A stretch of 64,000 bases of DNA, taken from contig CANGHH010000013.1 in assembly GCA_947453725.1 (NCBI GenBank), positions 1 through 64,000 on the forward strand, read 5' to 3'. This DNA is from Betaproteobacteria bacterium (GTDB lineage: Bacteria > Pseudomonadota > Gammaproteobacteria > Burkholderiales > Burkholderiaceae_C). Under the pieces are notes generated by a model. The model saw only the letters and a list, made by a program, of their open reading frames with translations, had not been told where the DNA came from and did not search any database. Both the position numbers and the translations under genes were made by a program. Below are positions 29,209 through 35,532 of the stretch, piece by piece (position 1 is the first letter of the stretch; the number at the start of each line of letters is the position of its first letter).

Positions 29209-29498
29209 CCATCAGTCCATTGCCCAAGGAGCCGCTGCCGATCCGCTTGGTCTTCAAGCTGGAGCGGGCCGAGCATCCGCGCCTGTACGACGAACTGATC
29301 CGCTTCCGCAAGGGCGCCAAGCGCGTGAACCGGCTGCGCTTGCTTGCCTACGACGGGTTGCTGGTCCAGCAAGGTCTCCTGAAGCTCCCTGGGCAGACCC
29401 TCAGCGGAACACCGGGCTCAATCGGCTTCGACGGCGATGCGGACGGAGTCACGAACGGACTCTTCGAGCCCGCCGTCGATGACCAGGGTGGGCCATGA
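29205..29498 (+). CDS. Small basic protein, candidate ParR/StbB partner
   Basis: 97 aa with GGAGGTG before the ATG, overlapping the parM stop by 4 bp. The N-terminal strand IRLVFKLERAEHPRLYDEL and helix RFRKGAKRVNRLRLLAYDGLL could form a ribbon-helix-helix DNA-binding fold; the C-terminus is Gly/Asp-rich and unstructured. ParM systems always need a small centromere-binding protein encoded just downstream, and this is the only fit. The call rests on position and character, not on a recognised family. Confidence 0.55.
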   Translation: MTISPLPKEPLPIRLVFKLERAEHPRLYDELIRFRKGAKRVNRLRLLAYDGLLVQQGLLKLPGQTLSGTPGSIGFDGDADGVTNGLFEPAVDDQGGP

Positions 29499-29965
29499 GG
29501 AGGCGCGCCTGGCGTCGCAGGGACGGGAGCGTGGGGGCTTCCGAGCTCGCACAGATGGGCAGGTGCGAGCGTCTGGTGGTCCTCGAATCTATTCACGGCG
29601 CGAAACGGAGTGCGGCCCAGGAAATGGCTCGGCAGCGGGGTATCGCCGCCCATGTGCTTTTCGAGCAGGAGGGGCGCCGCGCAGCTGCCGGGGATTGTGG
29701 GGCGACCCGACGACCGGGCGAGCGATGCTTCATCGCGACGATGGTCTTCGGGGATGCATGGCAGACCGATGCCCTCCGCGACTTTAGGGATGTGGTCCTG
29801 CGGCCGCGGCCTTGGGGCCGACGCCTGGTGGCGGCCTACTATCGAGCCGGCCCTCGCCTCTGCGGCGTTCTTCTGGGCCGTCCGCCGTTGCGGTGGATTA
29901 CGAAGTGCATCCTGGGGTGGGCGGCGCACGGCTGGCGGCGGTGGTCTGCCACGCGTCGGCCATGA
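29495..29965 (+). CDS. CFI-box domain protein
   Basis: 156 aa. The central motif CFIATMVFGDAWQTDALRDF belongs to the CFI-box (CFIATAAYG) module found near the C-terminus of many bacterial proteins; here it is followed by the usual FRDVVLRP...GRRLVAAYYRAGP and a hydrophobic stretch that may touch the membrane. Function unknown. It overlaps the previous gene by 4 bp and the next by 4 bp. The N-terminal 60 residues are basic and unrecognised (ESIHGAKRSAAQEMARQRGIAAHVL). Confidence 0.65.
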   Translation: MRRRAWRRRDGSVGASELAQMGRCERLVVLESIHGAKRSAAQEMARQRGIAAHVLFEQEGRRAAAGDCGATRRPGERCFIATMVFGDAWQTDALRDFRDVVLRPRPWGRRLVAAYYRAGPRLCGVLLGRPPLRWITKCILGWAAHGWRRWSATRRP

Positions 29966-30531
29966 CGTTCGAATCGATTTGGCTGTGGGTGCTGGTGCTG
30001 GCCGTCGCCTTGGCAGTTTCATGGTGGCTTCTTTGGCGCCGCGCACGCGTCGCGGAATGGCGCCAGCGACCGGCCGTCCTGCGTGATGCCGAACTGCTTT
30101 GCGTGGAGTCGAAGTTCAGGTCGACGAGCCACTGGCCCATCGTGGCCAGGGTGGACAGGGCGTATCGGCTGCCGAGCGGGTTGGTCGTGCTGGTCGAGCT
30201 GAAGACGCGTTCGACTGCTGTGGTGAGGATGTCGGATGTCATCCAACTCTCGGCGCAGCGTGTGGCGGTAGAGGACGAACTGGGGGTCCCGGTGTCGGAC
30301 GAGGCGTTCGTGCTCATCCCTGGCCGGGACTCCGCGCCACTGATCGCGCGATCGGTCAGGCTGATGTCGCGCGAGCAGGTCGACGACCTTGCGGCGCGGC
30401 GTCGGCGACTGATAAATGGCCTCGACCGTCCGCGCTGGCCCGAAGGCGAGCAAGTTTGTCATGGTTGTGGGCAGCGAGCGACCTGCCGCTCCGCTGGCGA
30501 GCGTCTGGCGGGACCAGTCCGGATGCGCTAG
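29962..30531 (+). CDS. Membrane-anchored Cas4-like PD-(D/E)XK nuclease
   Basis: 189 aa. An N-terminal transmembrane helix (about residues 4-24, WLWVLVLAVALAVSWWLLW) is followed by a RecB/Cas4-type core: VDRAYRLPSG, then VVLVELKTRS giving Asp and E-x-K, a conserved Gln in IQLSAQ, and a C-terminal CHGC...C cluster that with an upstream Cys (LLCVES) could hold an iron-sulphur cluster as in Cas4. There is no CRISPR system in the window. A membrane-tethered exonuclease as the last gene of a partition operon is unusual. The start overlaps the previous stop (ATGA). Confidence 0.65.
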   Translation: MTFESIWLWVLVLAVALAVSWWLLWRRARVAEWRQRPAVLRDAELLCVESKFRSTSHWPIVARVDRAYRLPSGLVVLVELKTRSTAVVRMSDVIQLSAQRVAVEDELGVPVSDEAFVLIPGRDSAPLIARSVRLMSREQVDDLAARRRRLINGLDRPRWPEGEQVCHGCGQRATCRSAGERLAGPVRMR

Positions 30532-30553
30532 AATGTCCAAAATATTCGACATT
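30532..30553. promoter_or_regulatory. Inverted repeat overlapping antitoxin start, probable operator
   Basis: AATGTC (30532-30537) and GACATT (30548-30553) form a perfect 6-bp inverted repeat around an AT-rich core (AATATT), which stands out in this GC-rich DNA. It overlaps ATG 30533. Antitoxins of this kind usually repress their own promoter. Confidence 0.5.
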
Positions 30554-31060
30554 TCTCAGAGCCAAACCGTGGACCTCTCCAACCTGGGCACCATCATTCG
30601 TGAGCGGCGCGAAGCGCTGGGACTGACGCAGTCGCGGCTCGCGCAGCTGAGCGGTCTCTCGCGGCAGACGCTGGTCGGCCTGGAGGCGGGTGCTTTAAGC
30701 GACCTGGGCTTCAACCGGGTGTCCCAGCTCCTGTCGGTGCTGGGGTTGGACCTCGATCCGCCCAGCCAGGCGGCGCGGTCCCGGAAGCGGGGCCTGTGGA
30801 TGGCGGCGAAGAACGCCAGCGTGAGCTATGTCCAAGAGGTGCCGCCCGACACGCTCGGCCACGCGCTGGTCAGCGGAAGCGTGCCGAAGGGCTACGCGGC
30901 CCACCTGACCCATCTGCTCGACGAGGCGCCGGTGCCACTGGTGGTGATGGCCGTGGAGGAAGCCGCCGCGAACGAGGGCGTGGCGCCCAAGGCTGTGTGG
31001 CGCAACGTCGCGAAGCTCGCCAGGTCACTGGCCGTGCACCGGCAAGGCTTGTGGGCGTGA
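30533..31060 (+). CDS. HTH antitoxin-like protein of an AbiEii-type pair
   Basis: 175 aa. An XRE-type helix-turn-helix is clear: LGTIIRERREALGLTQSRLAQLSGLSRQTLVGLEAG (about 20-55). The C-terminal half is an unrecognised helical domain, as in HTH antitoxins that pair with nucleotidyltransferase toxins. The start is uncertain: ATG 30533 lies on the probable operator and has no good ribosome site, and GTG 30569 (MDLSNLG) is a good alternative. It is followed with a 1-bp overlap (TGATG) by the nucleotidyltransferase gene. Confidence 0.7.
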   Translation: MSKIFDISQSQTVDLSNLGTIIRERREALGLTQSRLAQLSGLSRQTLVGLEAGALSDLGFNRVSQLLSVLGLDLDPPSQAARSRKRGLWMAAKNASVSYVQEVPPDTLGHALVSGSVPKGYAAHLTHLLDEAPVPLVVMAVEEAAANEGVAPKAVWRNVAKLARSLAVHRQGLWA

Positions 31061-31719
31061 TGAAGTCGCTGCCGTCCGGCCCCTGGGAAGTCCTGTTCCA
31101 GCGAGCGCTGCGGCTGGTCGACGACATCCAGCGCCATGGGGGACTCGCGGATCCGTTCTGGACCTTCGGCGGCGGAACCGTCCTGATGTTCAGGTACGGA
31201 CACCGCCTCAGCAAGGACATCGACATCTTCGTTCCAGACCCGCAGTACCTCGGCTACGTGACGCCCCGGCTCAGCGACACGGCGGCATCCCTGACCGAGG
31301 AGTACACGGAGATGCCCGGCTCGTTCGTCAAGCTGCAGTTCGACGAAGGTGAGGTCGACTTCGTGGCCGCGCCGAACCTGACCGACGCGGCATGGGAGCG
31401 GTGGGAGATTCAGGGGCGGCCGGTGCGTGTCGAGACGGCTGCGGAGGTGATCGCCAAGAAGATGTACCACCGCGGCGACCGGGCAACCGCGCGTGATCTG
31501 TTCGACCTGTCCATGGTGGTCGAGCGAGAGCCGGAAGCGCTAGCGGCTGCCACGCCTTTCCTGATGCGGAACCGAGATCGGTTCCTCGAGCAGATCGGGC
31601 AACCAGGGGCGGGGTTCGTGGCGACCTTCGAGGCGATCGCAGCGACCGGGTACCAGCCGAGCCTGGAGCACTGCGTCGAGGTTGCCACCGCCTATCTGTC
31701 CGCACTGAAGGAACGATGA
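31060..31719 (+). CDS. AbiEii/AbiGii-type nucleotidyltransferase toxin
   Basis: 219 aa. The nucleotidyltransferase signature is complete: FGGGTVLMFRYGHRLSKDIDIFV (about 36-58), with the Gly-Gly...Asp-x-Asp of the polymerase-beta fold, then a third acidic residue in DEGEVDF and the lysine-rich EVIAKKMYHRGDRATARDLFDL helix typical of AbiEii. Such enzymes (AbiEii, MenT) modify tRNA or nucleotides and arrest growth, with the upstream HTH protein as antitoxin. It is likely an addiction or phage-defence module of the element. Confidence 0.8.
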   Translation: MKSLPSGPWEVLFQRALRLVDDIQRHGGLADPFWTFGGGTVLMFRYGHRLSKDIDIFVPDPQYLGYVTPRLSDTAASLTEEYTEMPGSFVKLQFDEGEVDFVAAPNLTDAAWERWEIQGRPVRVETAAEVIAKKMYHRGDRATARDLFDLSMVVEREPEALAAATPFLMRNRDRFLEQIGQPGAGFVATFEAIAATGYQPSLEHCVEVATAYLSALKER

Positions 31720-31811
31720 GCGTCTCGCCTGACGGTGCGGCGGTACGCGGTGGAGTGCCGCAGACTTGGGCACAGGAAATCCACAAGGGTTTCCACTACT
31801 GTGCGTCGGAA

Positions 31812-31831
31812 CCCTGGATACAATCACAGGG
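31812..31831. promoter_or_regulatory. LexA-like palindrome with embedded -10-like box
   Basis: CCCTG-N10-CAGGG contains the CTG-N10-CAG frame of proteobacterial LexA boxes, and TACAAT (31819-31824) inside it looks like a -10 element. A downstream target could be the small gene at 31990. Short palindromes of this kind also arise by chance. Confidence 0.3.
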
Positions 31832-31840
31832 CCTGCACGC

Positions 31841-31868
31841 ACAAAGCCAGGCTGCAACCTGGCTTTGT
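31841..31868. terminator. Perfect 11-bp stem-loop
   Basis: ACAAAGCCAGG (31841-31851) and CCTGGCTTTGT (31858-31868) with a 6-nt loop. No T-run follows on either side, so it may be a weak terminator after the toxin gene, an RNA processing site or a recombination site. Confidence 0.4.
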
Positions 31869-31989
31869 ACGCCCTGAACTGGTTCGAGCCCAGGGGAAGG
31901 GAGGCCGCTAGGACCCCCAGTCGAATCTGAGATTCTAGCGAGCCTTGCGGGCACCGGGCTCATGTTGATCGAACAGAAAGGTGATCGAC

Positions 31990-32124
31990 ATGACGAAGAA
32001 GACGCAAGAGAGCTACCGCAGCGCCGTGACCGGCAAGTACGTTAAAGAGCACTACGGCAAGACGCACCCTGACACGACCGTCAAGGAGCGGACGCCGGCG
32101 CCTCAGCCGCCGAAGAAGAAGTAA
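31990..32124 (+). CDS. Small basic protein (44 aa)
   Basis: 44 aa, MTKKTQESYRSAVTGKYV at the start, ending in PPKKK. AGGTG lies 7 nt before the ATG. Small proteins with the pattern YRSAV(T/S)G(R/K)YV...HP-x-TTVKE are widespread in proteobacteria; their function is unknown. The high Lys content and Pro-rich tail suggest a disordered, nucleic-acid-associated protein. Confidence 0.65.
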   Translation: MTKKTQESYRSAVTGKYVKEHYGKTHPDTTVKERTPAPQPPKKK

Positions 32125-32188
32125 CCGCAAGGTCGAGGGGCGCCGCGAACCGGTGCCCCTCTTTGTCTTGGTGCCGCGTTGAGGTCCT

Positions 32189-33217
32189 ATGTTCGACAAC
32201 CTTTTGCGAGAACTGCGCGCGCTCGAGCGCCGCTCGATTACCGTCCCCATCGACAGTGACGAGAAGGGCTACATCGACAAGGAGTGCCCGTCGACCAACT
32301 GCGAGTTCCAGTTCAAGATCAAGAACGAAGACTGGAAGAACATCTGCCGCGACGAAGGCGTCTGGTGTCCGATGTGCGGTCATGCGGCGCCAGCCAAGAG
32401 CTGGTTCAACAAGGCCCAGGTTCAACATGCCGAGCGGCACGCCCACAGGGTGATCGAGTCGACGATCGACGGAGCGATGCGCGCGGATGCGAGGGCCTTC
32501 AACGGTCGGCAGCCAAGGAACTCGCTGATCTCGATGTCGATGAAGGTGGGCGGCGCACCGCACTTCACGCCGCACAAGGTTCCAGCGGCTGCGTCGGCAG
32601 CAATGGAGCTTGAGATCGCGTGTGAGAAGTGCAGTTGCCGGTTCGCGGTGATTGGCTCGGCCTACTTCTGCCCGGCGTGCGGCCACAGCTCCGTGGATCG
32701 CATGTTCGATGACTCCCTGCGCAAGATCAGGGCCAAGAAGGACAACGTCGAAGTCGTGCGCCAGGCCATCGCGGCGGTGGGCGGCAGGGATGAAGCCGAG
32801 CTGATGTGCCGGTCGTTGATTGAGTCATGCCTGCAGGATGGTGTGACCGCCTTCCAGCGGTGCTGCGAGGGGCTGTATGCATCGACGGCGCCTGCGACTC
32901 CCGCGCCGATGAATGCCTTTCAGCGACTCGCACAGGGCAGCGAGCTTTGGCAGGCGCGGGTCGGCGTTGCTTATGTCGATATCCTCGGCAGTTCGGACCT
33001 GGAGCGACTTAGGCGGCTGTTCCAGAAGCGGCACCTGCTGGCCCACAGCGATGGCATAGTGGATCAGCGATACGTCAACGAGTCGGGCGACTCGACCTAC
33101 AAGGTTGGGCAGCGGATCACGGTCTCAACGTCGGAGGTCGACGGCATCGTCATCGGCATCGGAAAGTTGGTGGAGGGGCTACGGAATGCCGTCAACGCTC
33201 CACCGGGCAAGCCTTAG
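32189..33217 (+). CDS. Zinc-ribbon protein with HEPN-like C-terminus
   Basis: 342 aa. Two zinc ribbons: C33/C38 with CPMC (about 60-63), then CEKC (about 147-150) with CPAC. The C-terminal third has FQKRHLLAHSDGIVDQRYV with R281-x4-H286, which fits the R-x4-6-H motif of HEPN ribonucleases, and the following Gly-Ile-Val-Asp is common in Apea-like HEPN proteins. HEPN RNases are typical abortive-infection effectors. It is the last gene before the tRNA-His att site, a usual place for cargo. The HEPN call is based on motif and context only. Confidence 0.6.
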   Translation: MFDNLLRELRALERRSITVPIDSDEKGYIDKECPSTNCEFQFKIKNEDWKNICRDEGVWCPMCGHAAPAKSWFNKAQVQHAERHAHRVIESTIDGAMRADARAFNGRQPRNSLISMSMKVGGAPHFTPHKVPAAASAAMELEIACEKCSCRFAVIGSAYFCPACGHSSVDRMFDDSLRKIRAKKDNVEVVRQAIAAVGGRDEAELMCRSLIESCLQDGVTAFQRCCEGLYASTAPATPAPMNAFQRLAQGSELWQARVGVAYVDILGSSDLERLRRLFQKRHLLAHSDGIVDQRYVNESGDSTYKVGQRITVSTSEVDGIVIGIGKLVEGLRNAVNAPPGKP

Positions 33218-33416
33218 CCCGCGGTCGAGTCGGAGATGCTCCCCACCGGTGGAGCAGCTCGATTCAGATTCGCCAGAGCGTCGTTGCCAGCGACGAGCAA
33301 GACCGTCAGAATGTCGTTGCTTGCGGTCTCATGACGGCTCACAACGAGTAGGGGAACAGACGGGGGAACAGTTCGATTTCTCCCGGAAGTTTTCTCAATG
33401 AGATCAACAGCTTAGG
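33218..33416. other. Element end without gene
   Basis: About 200 bp between the last element gene and the tRNA fragment; with the att site and terminator the gene-free stretch is 313 bp. No gene is seen. GGGGAACAG occurs twice (about 33351 and 33365), a possible recombinase arm-site repeat. Confidence 0.35.
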
Positions 33417-33446
33417 TCGCCGTTTTGAATCCCATCAGCCACCCCA
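33417..33446 (+). other. att site: 3' fragment of tRNA-His
   Basis: The stretch GAATCCCATCAGCCACCCCA (33427-33446) matches the 3' end of tRNA-His, including the C73 discriminator before CCA, a hallmark of tRNA-His (E. coli ends GAATCCCATTAGCCACCCCA). No 5' half precedes it, so this is the duplicated end left by integration. The intact tRNA gene should flank the element beyond the left edge. Upstream bases (33417-33426) match the T-arm less well. Confidence 0.75.
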
Positions 33447-33462
33447 AGTCCTATGCGTCAAC

Positions 33463-33484
33463 AGCGGCCCTTTGGGGCCGCTTT
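33463..33484 (+). terminator. Rho-independent terminator behind tRNA-His 3' end
   Basis: AGCGGCCC-tttg-GGGCCGCT followed by TT, 16 bp after the CCA end. It was presumably the terminator of the original tRNA-His gene. Confidence 0.7.
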
Positions 33485-33530
33485 GCATGGCGAGCCCGTC
33501 AGGTGCGCAGCGCCATCAAGCCGACGCCGC

Positions 33531-34655
33531 ATGGACCGCGTTGACGCGCTCGTCGTCGGTGCTGGCGCCGTGGGCCTGGCCGTCGGCCGGGCGCTGGCGC
33601 GGGCTGGCCACGAGACCCTGGTGCTGGAAGCCGAAGGCGCCATCGGCCAGGGTGTCAGTTCGCGCAACAGCGAGGTCATACACGCCGGGCTTTACTACCC
33701 GCCCGGCTCGCTGAAAGCCCGCTTGTGCGTGCGCGGCAAGGCCTTGCTCTACGACTTCTGCGACTCGCACGCGGTGGCGCACCGCGCCTGCGGCAAATTG
33801 GTGGTCGCCACCGCCGAGGACCAGCACGCGGCGCTGCAGGCGCTGCAAGTGCGGGCGCAGGCCAATGGCGTGGCCGTCGAGTCCTGGACCGCCGCGGCAG
33901 CGCGAACGATGGAACCCGAGCTGCACTGCACCGCGGCACTCTGGTCGCCCAGCACGGGCATCATCGACAGCCATGCCTACATGCTGGCCTTGCAGGGCGA
34001 CCTCGAGCGCGCCGGCGGTGTCGTGGCGCTGCAGTCGCCGGTGCGGGCCTGGACGGCCTTGTCGGGTGGCGGTGCGCGCCTGGTGGTGGATGCGGCCGGC
34101 GGCGCTTTCGAGATCGAGGCCGGTCTGCTGGTGAATGCGGCGGGCCTGGGTGCCTGCGCCTTGACGCAGCTGCTGGTCGGTCTGCCGCCCGTCCACCGCA
34201 GCCCGCCCTACTACGCCAAGGGCAGCTACTTCACCTTGAGCGGGCGTTCACCGTTCCGCCATCTCGTCTACCCAGCGCCTGTCGATGCCTGGCTGGGCGT
34301 CCACGTGACCCTGGATCTCGGTGGCCAGGCCAAGTTCGGGCCTGACTTCGAATGGCTCGACACCACCGACCCGCGCGCCATCGATTACGCCGTCGATCCG
34401 GCCCGTGCAGCGGCTTTCGAAGCGGCCATACGGCGTTACTGGCCCGGCCTGCCCGATGGCGCCTTGCAGCCCGGCTACAGCGGCGTGCGGCCCAAGATTC
34501 ACGGTCCGGGTACCGCCGCGCCCGACTTCCGCATCGACGGTCCGGCACAGCACGGCTTGCCCGGCATCGTGAACCTGCTCGGCATCGAATCGCCGGGCCT
34601 GACCGCATCGCTGGCGATCGCCGAAGCGGTGGTGGCGCGGCTGGCTGCCGGCTGA
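33531..34655 (+). CDS. FAD-dependent oxidoreductase, LhgO-like
   Basis: 374 aa. N-terminal FAD-binding VGAGAVGLAVGRALARAG, and VSSRNSEVIHAGLYYPPGSLKARLC, a stretch typical of L-2-hydroxyglutarate oxidase-like members of the DAO family. The C-terminus has the second FAD-contact block LPGIVNLLGIESPGLTASLAI. Likely substrate is a 2-hydroxy acid (L-2-hydroxyglutarate), passing electrons to quinone or oxygen. ATG 33531 starts directly at the FAD motif; an upstream in-frame extension would run into the tRNA terminator. It is the first chromosomal gene past the element. Confidence 0.8.
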   Translation: MDRVDALVVGAGAVGLAVGRALARAGHETLVLEAEGAIGQGVSSRNSEVIHAGLYYPPGSLKARLCVRGKALLYDFCDSHAVAHRACGKLVVATAEDQHAALQALQVRAQANGVAVESWTAAAARTMEPELHCTAALWSPSTGIIDSHAYMLALQGDLERAGGVVALQSPVRAWTALSGGGARLVVDAAGGAFEIEAGLLVNAAGLGACALTQLLVGLPPVHRSPPYYAKGSYFTLSGRSPFRHLVYPAPVDAWLGVHVTLDLGGQAKFGPDFEWLDTTDPRAIDYAVDPARAAAFEAAIRRYWPGLPDGALQPGYSGVRPKIHGPGTAAPDFRIDGPAQHGLPGIVNLLGIESPGLTASLAIAEAVVARLAAG

Positions 34656-34689
34656 CGCGCGAAGGTGCCCGGCGCCCAGCCATGAAAAA

Positions 34690-34707
34690 ACGGCCCCGCA
34701 GGGCCGT
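34690..34707 (-). terminator. Terminator of the HiPIP gene
   Basis: ACGGCCC-tgcg-GGGCCGT hairpin followed, on the minus strand, by six T. It lies between the convergent oxidoreductase and HiPIP genes and may act both ways. Confidence 0.75.
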
Positions 34708-34757
34708 CTTCATCGCGCGCAGCAGGCCCGCGGGCCTGCTGCCGAGCCCTCAGGGCT

Positions 34758-35069
34758 TCAGGCCTTCTTGGCCCAGGCGCTGCACCAGCCACCGGCAGCC
34801 ACTTGCTTGCCGGCGAACAGCGGGCAGCCGCCGGCGGCGTCGCCAGCCTTGCCCTGGAACAGCGCGCAGCTGCTGCACTTCTGGTCCTTGGCGTGCTTGG
34901 GGTACTTCTTGGCGTCGACCTTGGTGGTGTCGGCCGCGTAGCCCAGACCGACCGCAGCCGGGTCTTTCTCATCCACCTTCGCGCCCTGCGCTTGGGCTTG
35001 GACGGCGGCCAGGGCGCCACCACAGGCGGCCACTTGCATCAGGAACGTACGGCGGTTGCTTTGCGACAT
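34758..35069 (-). CDS. High-potential iron-sulphur protein (HiPIP), Tat-exported
   Basis: 103 aa. A twin-arginine signal SNRRTFLMQVAACGGALAAV precedes the mature domain. Four cysteines in the HiPIP pattern (CSSC...GGCPLF...GGWCSAW) bind one 4Fe-4S cluster. HiPIPs carry electrons in the periplasm, in phototrophic Burkholderiales from cytochrome bc1 to the reaction centre, elsewhere to oxidases. Being exported folded explains the Tat signal. A terminator follows. Confidence 0.9.
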   Translation of the reverse strand: MSQSNRRTFLMQVAACGGALAAVQAQAQGAKVDEKDPAAVGLGYAADTTKVDAKKYPKHAKDQKCSSCALFQGKAGDAAGGCPLFAGKQVAAGGWCSAWAKKA

Positions 35070-35148
35070 GGTTCGGATACTCCGATGAGGTTGAAGAGAC
35101 AGTCAGAAAAGAGAAAAGTTGCCGAGCGGCAGCGCCGAGCCCGAGGAC

Positions 35149-35400
35149 TCAAGCTGCCGGGACGCTGACACCCAGGCAGGTATTGCACCGGCCCAGACCG
35201 CGCAGTCGCGGATCGGGTTTGCCATCGCCGGTCTTGAAATTGGCGTGGCAGCGGATGCAGACGTACATTTTCGAGCTCGACATCATCGGCCGGACGCCGG
35301 GTTCGGCGTTGGGTCTGGCGGCGGTGTACTCGGCTTGGGTCTGGCGCAGTTTGGGACCGGCAGCGGTCTCGGGCGGGGGCGGCGTGCGGCGAGTGGTCAT
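35149..35400 (-). CDS. Small two-CxxC protein
   Basis: 83 aa. The C-terminal half has CIRCH and CNTC separated by 19 residues (KTGDGKPDPRLRGLGR), a zinc-ribbon-like arrangement; the first motif also matches a CxxCH haem site, but there is no signal peptide, so zinc is likelier. The N-terminal 40 residues are Pro/Thr-rich and may not be translated; a start at the double Met near 35284 would leave only the metal-binding part. It lies next to the HiPIP gene on the same strand. Confidence 0.5.
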   Translation of the reverse strand: MTTRRTPPPPETAAGPKLRQTQAEYTAARPNAEPGVRPMMSSSKMYVCIRCHANFKTGDGKPDPRLRGLGRCNTCLGVSVPAA

Positions 35401-35532
35401 AGCAGATAAGGGCCGGGTGGCGAGGCCCGGATCGTCGCGAAGTGCCTATTGTCCCCGAAATGTCACGGGCTGGCACTCGGGACTGACGTGGATACCGTCG
35501 CCGCCTTGGCGCAGACCGGCCGGAACGCCGCT

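Noticed and set aside
30045..30110. Possible start of a separate nuclease gene without the membrane helix
   Set aside because: The 4-bp overlap at 29962 gives a well-supported start that includes the helix.
29962..30531. Cas4-like gene as sign of a CRISPR locus
   Set aside because: No repeat-spacer array or other cas gene is seen in the window; the gene belongs to the parM operon.
35149..35400. Cytochrome c from the CIRCH motif
   Set aside because: No signal peptide and a second CxxC spaced as in a zinc ribbon.
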